Below are positions 1-6,384 of a stretch of 10,574 nt of DNA, piece by piece; position 1 is the stretch's first letter, and every line of letters begins with the position of its first letter. Origin of the DNA: JBDSTZ01 sp039927975 (lineage in GTDB: Bacteria; Pseudomonadota; Gammaproteobacteria; Burkholderiales; Burkholderiaceae_D). The translations under genes and the position numbers were made by a program. The stretch is taken from the NCBI GenBank assembly GCA_039927975.1, contig JBDSTZ010000037.1:1-10574 (forward strand). Direction: 5' to 3'. The notes under the pieces were generated by a model. It did no database searches. It was not told the origin of the DNA and was given only the letters and a program-made list of their open reading frames with translations.

Positions 1-348
1 GTCCACCAGGGCGGCGGCAGCGCCGCCGACGCCGCGCTGGAAGCGCCGGAAAACGAAGCCAGCTATCCGGAGCCAAGCATGTTCGGCGTCACGCCCTGTC
101 ACGGCCTGTTCGTGCGGCACGTGAACAACCTGGAGATCCACCACGTGACGATTCGCGGCGTCAAACCCGATTTCCGTCCGGCGCTGGCTTTGCAGAATGT
201 GAACGGCGTCAGCATCGAGCGCGCCAGTTTTGTCCGGGGCCAGGGCGCGCCGCTGCTGGTCCTGCGCCAGGTCAGCGATTTCACCCTGAAAAACTCGCCG
301 GGTCTGGCCGACACCCGGTTCGAGACCGCCACGCAAAACAGCCTGTAA
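1..348 (+). CDS. GH28 polygalacturonase-family protein, C-terminal fragment
   Basis: The reading frame is open from base 1 to a TAA at 346-348, giving 115 residues; the start and catalytic core lie upstream of the window. The fragment contains the stretch YPEPSMFG, then a segment with CHGLFVRHVNNLEIHHV and KPDFRPALALQNVNGV. This pattern of short, repeated beta-strand turns is typical of the last coils of the right-handed parallel beta-helix in GH28 proteins (polygalacturonases and rhamnogalacturonan hydrolases) and their bacterial homologues. Family enzymes hydrolyse galacturonosyl linkages in pectin, usually after export. Catalytic aspartates cannot be checked because they are not in the window, so activity and exact substrate are open. 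The gene is followed by a hairpin and then a separate promoter for the next gene, so it probably ends its own transcription unit. The family call is fairly firm; the substrate is inference. Confidence 0.8.
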   Translation, partial: VHQGGGSAADAALEAPENEASYPEPSMFGVTPCHGLFVRHVNNLEIHHVTIRGVKPDFRPALALQNVNGVSIERASFVRGQGAPLLVLRQVSDFTLKNSPGLADTRFETATQNSL

Positions 349-360
349 GCAGGGCGCCAT

Positions 361-385
361 GGCGGTAGGCTGCTGGCTTGCCGCC
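361..385 (+). terminator. 3' hairpin after GH28, possible terminator
   Basis: A 10-bp stem (GGCGGTAGGC against GCTTGCCGCC, two G-T pairs) closes a 5-base loop, 13 bases after the GH28 stop codon. No T-run follows, so it is not a classical intrinsic terminator. It could protect the 3' end of the transcript or act with Rho. Confidence 0.35.
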
Positions 386-574
386 GCTCCGTTAGCGTTG
401 GAATTTACTTCTCGATGCTGCGCGCTATTGGCTGACGAACAGTCACCGTTCGATTGCGCTACCGTATCCAGTTAACGATCTACTCGTGCGAGCGGGCGGG
501 TCGTTTTTTTTGCGCCGCTCTGGGCCAGGCCACCGCAAGCACGGCTTTGTATCAGTGCCGTTACAGGAAAGTCG

Positions 575-602
575 TTGACTTCCAGAACGGTGAGGATATC
601 AT
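575..602 (+). promoter_or_regulatory. Sigma-70-type promoter for the GH2 gene
   Basis: The -35 box TTGACT (575-580) and -10 box TATCAT (597-602) each match the consensus at five of six positions and are separated by 16 bases. The predicted transcription start is about 608-610. This leaves a leader of about 67 bases before the ATG at 676, or about 31 bases before the alternative ATG at 640. The position argues against any start codon upstream of about 608. Confidence 0.6.
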
Positions 603-607
603 ACCAA

Positions 608-621
608 TGATACCGCTACCA
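608..621 (+). promoter_or_regulatory. LacI-family-like operator overlapping the transcription start
   Basis: TGATACCGCTACCA fits the pattern TGNTANCGNTANCA, with a central CG, typical of LacI-family sugar repressor sites. Its reverse complement TGGTAGCGGTATCA differs at two positions from TGGTAGCGCTAACA, which I recall as a XylR-type box of plant-polymer-degrading proteobacteria. It begins at the predicted transcription start, where a bound repressor would block initiation. A second, overlapping inverted repeat (TATCAT, ACCA, ATGATA; 597-612) covers the -10 box. No regulator gene is in the window, so the binding protein is unknown. Confidence 0.5.
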
Positions 622-675
622 CCGTGCCGCGAGGTCGCGATGGCGATCATCCCTCATCTATTGACAAGAGTGCCT

Positions 676-3600
676 ATGTTCCCCTCCACACCCCATCCAC
701 GGCTTTCGCAGCGCGCCGGTGAACGCTTGCTGCTGCTGTTTGCCGCCTTGTTGCTGGCGCTGCTGGTCATGACGCCGGCCCCGGCAAATGCCGCCGCCAG
801 CCCGCGCGCCGCCCTCAACTTCAACGCCGGCTGGCGCCTCGTCGTGGGCGACCCGGCCGGCGCCAAGGATGCCGGTTTCGACGACGCCGCCTGGAAGCCG
901 GTCACGCTGCCGCACGCGTGGAACGAGGACGCCGCCTTCAAGGTGTCGATCGAAGACCACCCGACCGGCATCGCCTGGTACCGCAAGCGCTTCACCCTGC
1001 CGGCCGGCAGCGCGGGCCAGAAAGTGTTCCTCGAATTCGAGGGCGCGCGTCAGGGCGCCCAGATCTACCTCAACGGCAAGCGGGTCGGCCTGCATGAAAA
1101 CGGCGTGATGGGCTTCGGCATCGACATCAGCGAGGCGGCCCTGCCGGCGCCCGCCGTCAACCTGCTGGCGGTGCGCACCGACAATAGCTGGGACTATCGC
1201 GAAGAGCTCAAGAATGCCCGCTACCAGTGGTCGGACAAGAACTTCAACGCCAACTACGGCGGCTTGCCGAAGAACGTCAAGCTGCACATCACCAATCCGG
1301 TCTACCAGACCTTGCCGCTGTTCTCCAACCTCGGCACCACCGGCGTGTACGTCTACGCGAGCGACTTCAACATCGCCGCGCGCAAGGCCACCGTGCACGC
1401 CGAATCGGAAGTGCGCAACGACAGCAAGCAGTCGCGCAGCTTCCTGTACAAGGTCAGCGTGGCCGACCTGGACGGGCGCGTCGTCAAGACCTTCGACGGC
1501 GGCAGCACCACCATCGGCGCCGGCCAGACCAAAACCGTGAGCGCGGCCGCCGCCCTCGACGGCCTCAATTTCTGGAGCTGGGGTTACGGCTACCTGTACA
1601 CCGTGACGACCTCGCTCGAAGCCGACGGCGTCGCTTTCGACAGCGTGGCCACCCGCACCGGTTTCCGCAAGACCGCGTTCGCCAACGGCATGGTCACCCT
1701 CAACGACCGCGTGATCCAGATGAAGGGCTACGCCCAGCGCACCTCGAACGAGTGGCCGGCGGTCGGCGTGTCGGTGCCACCCTGGCTGAGCGACTACAGC
1801 AACGGCCTGATGGTCGAGAGCGGCGCCAACCTGGTGCGCTGGATGCACGTCACGCCGTGGAAGCAGGACGTCGAGTCGTGCGACCGCGTCGGCCTGATGC
1901 AGATGATGCCGGCCGGCGATTCCGAGAAAGACGCCAGCGGCTACGCCTGGGAGCAGCGCGTGGCCCTGATGCGCGACGCGATCATCTACATGCGCAACAA
2001 TCCCAGCATCCTGGTCTATGAGTCGGGCAACAAGGGCGTGAGCGAGGAACACATGCGCGAGATGAAAGCGCTGCGCGACAAGTACGACCCGCACGGCGGA
2101 CGCGCCGCCGGCAGTCGCGAAATGCTCGACAGCCAGGTCGCCGAGTACGGCGGCGAAATGCTGTACGTGAACAAGAGCGCGCGCCTGCCGTTGTGGGCCA
2201 CCGAATACTCGCGCGACGAAAGCCTGCGCAAGTACTGGGACGACTTCTCGCCGCCTTACCACAAGAATGGCGACGGCCCGGCCTACAAGGGCGAATCGGC
2301 GGCGGTCTACAACCGCAACCAGGACACCTTCGCCATCGAAGACGTGCAGCGCTGGTACGACTTCTGGCGCGAGCGCCCGGGCACCGGCCGGCGCGTCAGT
2401 TCGGGCGGCGTGAATATCGTGTTCTCCGACTCGAACACCCACCATCGCGGCGCCGAGAATTATCGCCGCAGCGGCGAAGTCGACGCGATGCGCATCCCCA
2501 AGGACGCCTTCTACGCCCACAAGGTCATGTGGGATAACTGGGTCGACGTCGAGCGCGCCGCCGCCTTCATCGTCGGCCACTGGAATTACAAGCCAGGCGT
2601 GAAGAAGGACGTCACGGTGGTGTCGAGCGCCGAAGCGGTCGAGCTGTTCGTCAACGGCAAGTCGCTCGGACGCGGCAAGCAGAGCGCGCGCTTCCTGTTC
2701 ACCTTCCCCAATGTGGCGTGGGAAGCCGGCACCCTGCGCGCGGTCGCCTACGACGCCAAGGGCGCCAAGGTGGCCAGCGACCAGCGTGAAACGGCCGGCG
2801 AGCCGGTCGCGCTGCGCCTGACTGTGTCGCAGGCGCCGGGCGGCCTGCGCGCCGACGGCGCCGACCTGGCGCTGGTGCAGGTCGAGGCGGTGGACGCCAA
2901 GGGCCGGCGCGCGCCGAACGCGCTCAACATGGTCGACTTCACTGTCAACGGTCCGGCCGAATGGCGCGGCGGCATCGCCCAGGGCCCGGACAACTACATC
3001 CTGGCGCGCAGCCTGCCGGTAGAAGGTGGCGTCAACCGCGTGCTGGTGCGTTCGACCACCACCGCCGGCACCATCAGCATCACCGCCCGTTCAGCCGGCC
3101 TGGCCCCCGCCACGCTGCAGTTGAAGTCGACGCCGGTCGCCGGCAGCGACGGCTGGAGCAGCTGGATCGCCGCCGACGCGCTGCGTCCGGCGCTCAGCCG
3201 CGGTCCGACCCCGGCCGGCCCCTCGTACGTGGTCAGCCGGACCTCGCTGACCATCGTCGGCGCCAGCGCCGGCGCCAACGCCGACACCGCCAAACAAAGT
3301 TACGACGACGTCGAAACGACCGCCTGGTCGAGCGGCGACGTGCTGGAAAACGGCTGGATCGAATATCAGCTCGAACGCCGCAGCGTGGTCAACGAGGTGG
3401 CGCTGAAGCTGAGCGGCTGGCGCGAGCGCAGCTACCCGCTGCGGATTCTGGTCGATGGCAAGGAAGCCTGGCGCGGCATCACGCCCAAGAGCCTCGGCTA
3501 CGTCACGCTGGCGCTCAAACCGACCGCAGGCCAGAAGGTGCGCATCGAATTGCTGGGCGCCTCCGCCTCGGCCGACGCCTTCAACATCAAGGAATTGCTG

Positions 3601-3696
3601 GACCAGCAGAACGCCGCCAACGGCGCCGCCAAGCTGAGCAACAAGGCCCTGAGCATCGTCGAAGCCGAGATCTACGAGCCGGTCGCGGCGCAGTAA
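676..3696 (+). CDS. Secreted GH2-family glycoside hydrolase with F5/8-type C-terminal domain; acid/base Glu replaced
   Basis: The product is 1006 residues from the ATG at 676. A signal peptide (about 1-39: Arg-containing start, Leu/Ala core, PANA before the cut) predicts export. The domains are an N-terminal GH2 jelly roll (about 45-205, with TLPHAWNED and WYRKRF), an Ig-like domain (about 209-330), a TIM barrel (about 332-600), a DUF4982-like sandwich (about 636-715, with ELFVNGKSLGRGK), a further Ig-like domain (about 709-815) and a discoidin-like domain (about 869-975) that may bind glycan. The substrate is not readable; beta-galactosidase or a related exo-activity on pectic side chains is likely. 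The GH2 acid/base region reads NNPSILVYESGNKG, so the usual Glu of GNE is Lys453; WATEYSRD offers Glu510 as nucleophile candidate. An alternative ATG at 640 has the better ribosome site (GAGGT, 631-635) but makes a 51-residue signal sequence; 676 has only a weak AAGAG. The gene has its own promoter and a LacI-like operator. Confidence 0.85.
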   Translation: MFPSTPHPRLSQRAGERLLLLFAALLLALLVMTPAPANAAASPRAALNFNAGWRLVVGDPAGAKDAGFDDAAWKPVTLPHAWNEDAAFKVSIEDHPTGIAWYRKRFTLPAGSAGQKVFLEFEGARQGAQIYLNGKRVGLHENGVMGFGIDISEAALPAPAVNLLAVRTDNSWDYREELKNARYQWSDKNFNANYGGLPKNVKLHITNPVYQTLPLFSNLGTTGVYVYASDFNIAARKATVHAESEVRNDSKQSRSFLYKVSVADLDGRVVKTFDGGSTTIGAGQTKTVSAAAALDGLNFWSWGYGYLYTVTTSLEADGVAFDSVATRTGFRKTAFANGMVTLNDRVIQMKGYAQRTSNEWPAVGVSVPPWLSDYSNGLMVESGANLVRWMHVTPWKQDVESCDRVGLMQMMPAGDSEKDASGYAWEQRVALMRDAIIYMRNNPSILVYESGNKGVSEEHMREMKALRDKYDPHGGRAAGSREMLDSQVAEYGGEMLYVNKSARLPLWATEYSRDESLRKYWDDFSPPYHKNGDGPAYKGESAAVYNRNQDTFAIEDVQRWYDFWRERPGTGRRVSSGGVNIVFSDSNTHHRGAENYRRSGEVDAMRIPKDAFYAHKVMWDNWVDVERAAAFIVGHWNYKPGVKKDVTVVSSAEAVELFVNGKSLGRGKQSARFLFTFPNVAWEAGTLRAVAYDAKGAKVASDQRETAGEPVALRLTVSQAPGGLRADGADLALVQVEAVDAKGRRAPNALNMVDFTVNGPAEWRGGIAQGPDNYILARSLPVEGGVNRVLVRSTTTAGTISITARSAGLAPATLQLKSTPVAGSDGWSSWIAADALRPALSRGPTPAGPSYVVSRTSLTIVGASAGANADTAKQSYDDVETTAWSSGDVLENGWIEYQLERRSVVNEVALKLSGWRERSYPLRILVDGKEAWRGITPKSLGYVTLALKPTAGQKVRIELLGASASADAFNIKELLDQQNAANGAAKLSNKALSIVEAEIYEPVAAQ

Positions 3697-3703
3697 ATCC
3701 GGC

Positions 3704-3727
3704 CGGGGGCGCCGTCCCCCGCGTTTT
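3704..3727 (+). terminator. Short GC hairpin with TTTT, weak terminator
   Basis: CGGGGG (3704-3709) pairs with CCCCCG (3716-3721) around a 6-base loop, and TTTT follows at 3724-3727. It lies 8 bases after the GH2 stop codon. It may be the first of two terminators for this gene; the short T-run makes it weak alone. Confidence 0.45.
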
Positions 3728-3734
3728 CACTATG

Positions 3735-3759
3735 CCGTCCGGGCTGTCAGTCCGGACGG
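3735..3759. repeat. Perfect 8-bp inverted repeat (hairpin)
   Basis: CCGTCCGG (3735-3742) and CCGGACGG (3752-3759) are perfect reverse complements around a 9-base loop. ATTT follows, not a full T-run. It lies between the weak and the strong terminator after the GH2 gene and could be an accessory RNA hairpin or a protein-binding palindrome. Confidence 0.5.
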
Positions 3760-3781
3760 ATTTGCGGCCCGATTCTCCTTT

Positions 3782-3824
3782 GCCGCCCGCCCGAGTCCGT
3801 CGCTCGGCCCGGCGGCGTCTTTTT
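3782..3824 (+). terminator. Strong intrinsic terminator after the GH2 gene
   Basis: A 14-bp stem with two mismatches (left arm 3782-3795, right arm 3803-3816) encloses a 7-base loop and is followed by TTTTT at 3820-3824. It lies 85 bases after the GH2 stop codon and before the GH35 gene, so the two plus-strand genes are probably separate transcription units. The GH35 promoter should then lie in 3825-3929. CATAAT (3853-3858) and TATCAT (3863-3868) are possible -10 boxes there, but neither has a convincing -35 partner. Confidence 0.65.
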
Positions 3825-3929
3825 GCCCGCCGATTTCATCCCCGATTCTGTACATAATCACTTATCATCGCGTTCGCTTGCGCGGATGGCACGACGTCGC
3901 GCTTCCTTCACCGCAGATCTTTCGACCGG

Positions 3930-6314
3930 ATGACCATGAAAAGAATTCTCCTGTTTTGTTTTGCCGCCTTCCTGGCCGTTGCCGGCGTTCCCGCCAGCGC
4001 GAATGTCGTCGATGTCCACCAGGCGTTTCTCGACGCCCATCGCAGCGGGACTTTCGAAGTCGGCAAAAAGGAGTTTCTGCTCAACGGCAAACCCTTCATC
4101 ATCCGCGCCGCCGAACTGCACTATCCGCGCATTCCGCGCCAATACTGGGAGCACCGCATCCAGCTGGCCAAGGCGATGGGCATGAATACCATCTGCATCT
4201 ACCTGTTCTGGAACAGCCACGAGCAAACGCCTGGCGTGTTCGATTTCACCGGGCAGAACGATGTCGTCGAATTCATCCGCCTGGCGCGCAAGAACGGCAT
4301 GTACGTGATCGTGCGGCCAGGCCCGTATGTGTGCGCCGAATGGGAAATGGGCGGCCTGCCATGGTGGCTGCTGAAAAAGCCCGACCTGCAGGTGCGCACG
4401 CTGGCCGATCCGTATTACATGGAGCGCACCCGCATATTCCTGCGCGAAGCTGGGCGCCTGCTCGGGCCGCTGCAGATTCAACACGGCGGCAATATCATCA
4501 TGGTGCAGGTCGAGAATGAATACGCCGCCTACGGCAATGAGCAGGCGTATATGGAAGCGATCCGCGACACCCTGCGCGGCGGCGGTTTCGACAAGGTGCA
4601 GCTGTTTCGCAGCGACTGGCCGTCGAACTTCAAGAAGTATCAGCTGGCCGGTGTCGCCACGACCCTCAATTTCGGCGCCGGCTCGAACATCGATACGCAA
4701 TTCAAGGCCTTCCAGGAAGCGCAGCCGGACGCGCCGCTGATGTGCAGCGAATACTGGTCGGGCTGGTTCGACCACTGGGGGCGGCCGCACGAGACGCGCT
4801 CGATCAGCAGCTTTATCGGCAGCCTGAAGGACATGATGGACCGCAAGATCTCCTTCAGCCTGTACATGGCGCACGGCGGCACCAGTTTCGGCCAGTGGGG
4901 CGGCGCCAATGCGCCGCCGTATTCGGCGATGGCGACGTCCTACGATTACGACGCGCCGATCGGCGAGCAGGGCAACACCAATGAAAAGTATTTCGCGGTG
5001 CGCGACCTGCTGAAAAATTATCTGGCGCCGGGCGAAGTGCTGGCCGAGGTGCCGGCCGCCGTGATGCCGGTGATCGAAGTGCCGCGCTTTGAACTGCGCG
5101 AGAGCGCCGCACTGTTCGACAACCTGCCGCCGGCGAAGACGAGCGAGCGGATCGCGCCGATGGAGCTGTTCGACCAGGGCTGGGGCCGCATCCTGTACCG
5201 CACCACGATTCCCGCCTCGGGCGCCAAACGCAAGCTGGTGATCACCGAGGTGCACGACTGGGCCAATGTCTTCATCGACGGCAAAGCGGTCGGCAAGCTC
5301 GATCGCCGCCACGGCGACAATACGCTCGACCTGGCGCCGCTGGCGGCGCCGGCGCGGCTCGACATCCTGGTCGAGGCCACCGGCCGCGTCAATTACGGCA
5401 AGGCGATCGTCGACCGCAAGGGCATCACCGAGAAGGTCGAGCTGGTCGAAGGCAAGCAGACCACCTTGCTGACCGGCTGGCAGGTCTACAACTTCCCGGT
5501 CGACGCGGCCTTCCAGCGGGCGAAAAAATATGTCAAGGGCGCGCTCGGCGGGCCGGGCTGGTATCGCGGCAGCTTCACGCTCGGCCAGGTCGGCGACACC
5601 TTCCTCGACGTCAGCGGCTGGAGCAAGGGCATGGTCTGGGTCAACGGCTACAACCTGGGCCGCTACTGGAAGATCGGCCCGCAGCAGACCCTGTACCTGC
5701 CGGGCGCCTGGCTCAAGGCCGGCAGCAACGAGATCATCATCCTCGACGTCGACGTGCCGGCGGCGCGCACGGTGGCGGGCCTGGCCCGGCCGGTGCTCGA
5801 CAAGATCAACCCGGACGCCTCGCTGTTCAACCGCAAGCCCGGCCAGACCCTCGACCTGTCGCGCGAGACGCCGGTGCACGAAGGCGAATTCGCCGCCGGC
5901 GACGGCTGGCAGGATGTGGCCTTCGGCAAGGCCGTCAGCGGCCGTTATTTCGCGCTCGAGGCGATCAACGCGCAGGACCCGAAAGACGTGCTGGCCTCGA
6001 TCGCCGAGCTTGAACTGATCGGCGCGGACGGCATTCCGGTGTCCTCGGCCAAATGGAAAGTGGTGTACGCCGACAGCGAGGAAACGACGGCCTCCAACAG
6101 CACCGCCGACAAGGTGTTCGACGCGCAGGAATCGACCTTCTGGCAAAGCCAGGCGGTCGGCGCCAAACCGAAGCCGCCGCACCAGATCGTGCTCGATCTG
6201 GGCGAGACGGTCACGCTGAAAGGCTTCCGCTATTTCCCGCGCGCCGACAAGAAGCCGCAAGGCCTGGTCAAGCAATACCGCGTGTTCCTCAAGAGCGAGC
6301 CGTTCAGGTTCTGA
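3930..6314 (+). CDS. Secreted GH35 beta-galactosidase with C-terminal F5/8-type domain
   Basis: The product is 794 residues. A signal peptide (about 1-24, ending VPASA) predicts export. The GH35 TIM barrel (about 45-360) is clear: LNGKPFIIRAAELHYPRIPR near the start, RPGPYVCAEWEMGGLPWWL in the middle, the acid/base Glu197 in VQVENEY, and the nucleophile Glu274 in CSEYWSGWFDHWG. Beta-sandwich domains follow (about 400-640), including the galactose-binding-like segment MVWVNGYNLGRYWKIGPQQ, then a discoidin-like region (about 660-794) with VFDAQESTFWQSQ and IVLDLGETVTLKGFRYFP. GH35 enzymes remove terminal beta-galactose with retention of configuration, so this one probably trims galactan, arabinogalactan or xyloglucan side chains. 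The length is somewhat above a minimal GH35 because of the C-terminal domain. ATG at 3936 (MKRIL) is an alternative start, with GGA six bases upstream; no strong ribosome site precedes 3930. The gene ends at the shared terminator and converges on the minus-strand GH2. Confidence 0.93.
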   Translation: MTMKRILLFCFAAFLAVAGVPASANVVDVHQAFLDAHRSGTFEVGKKEFLLNGKPFIIRAAELHYPRIPRQYWEHRIQLAKAMGMNTICIYLFWNSHEQTPGVFDFTGQNDVVEFIRLARKNGMYVIVRPGPYVCAEWEMGGLPWWLLKKPDLQVRTLADPYYMERTRIFLREAGRLLGPLQIQHGGNIIMVQVENEYAAYGNEQAYMEAIRDTLRGGGFDKVQLFRSDWPSNFKKYQLAGVATTLNFGAGSNIDTQFKAFQEAQPDAPLMCSEYWSGWFDHWGRPHETRSISSFIGSLKDMMDRKISFSLYMAHGGTSFGQWGGANAPPYSAMATSYDYDAPIGEQGNTNEKYFAVRDLLKNYLAPGEVLAEVPAAVMPVIEVPRFELRESAALFDNLPPAKTSERIAPMELFDQGWGRILYRTTIPASGAKRKLVITEVHDWANVFIDGKAVGKLDRRHGDNTLDLAPLAAPARLDILVEATGRVNYGKAIVDRKGITEKVELVEGKQTTLLTGWQVYNFPVDAAFQRAKKYVKGALGGPGWYRGSFTLGQVGDTFLDVSGWSKGMVWVNGYNLGRYWKIGPQQTLYLPGAWLKAGSNEIIILDVDVPAARTVAGLARPVLDKINPDASLFNRKPGQTLDLSRETPVHEGEFAAGDGWQDVAFGKAVSGRYFALEAINAQDPKDVLASIAELELIGADGIPVSSAKWKVVYADSEETTASNSTADKVFDAQESTFWQSQAVGAKPKPPHQIVLDLGETVTLKGFRYFPRADKKPQGLVKQYRVFLKSEPFRF

Positions 6315-6330
6315 ACCTGCTCGCGCAATA

Positions 6331-6361
6331 AAAAAGGGGAGGCTGCGTGCCTCCCCTTTTT
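6331..6361. terminator. Bidirectional intrinsic terminator between convergent galactosidase genes
   Basis: A perfect 13-bp inverted repeat, AAAAAGGGGAGGC (6331-6343) and GCCTCCCCTTTTT (6349-6361), encloses the loop TGCGT. A GC-rich core with A-run and T-run on opposite sides gives a working terminator on both strands. It lies 16 bases after the GH35 stop and 23 bases beyond the minus-strand GH2 stop. Confidence 0.92.
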
Positions 6362-6384
6362 ACGACTGCTTCACACCTGCCCGA

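Larger units (their letters stand above)
349..675. other. Intergenic region between GH28 and GH2 genes
   Basis: These 327 bases carry no convincing gene. An open frame does run in from 454 in phase with the GH2 gene, but its N-terminal part lacks the character of a protein start and lies upstream of the predicted promoter. The region holds a hairpin just after the GH28 stop (361-385), an isolated run of eight T (504-511) without a good stem before it, a sigma-70-like promoter (575-602), and a LacI-type operator candidate (608-621). Confidence 0.6.

Noticed and set aside
504..511. Run of eight T as a terminator tail
   Set aside because: The preceding bases form only CTCG-TG-CGAG with a two-base loop, too small for a terminator stem.
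661..666. Perfect TTGACA
   Set aside because: No -10 box at 16-18 bases, and it abuts the chosen start codon.
454..675. Upstream extension of the GH2 reading frame to a start at 454
   Set aside because: The predicted promoter at 575-602 lies inside it, the added residues resemble no protein start, and a proper signal peptide begins only at 676 (or 640).
658..2580. Long minus-strand open frame (640 codons) opposite the first GH2 gene
   Set aside because: It is rich in His, Arg, Val and Ala with no recognisable domain. It is the usual antisense shadow of a GC-rich gene, and the plus-strand frame is clearly GH2.
3858..6275. Long minus-strand open frame (805 codons) opposite GH35
   Set aside because: The composition is of the antisense type, and the plus-strand frame carries both GH35 catalytic glutamates.
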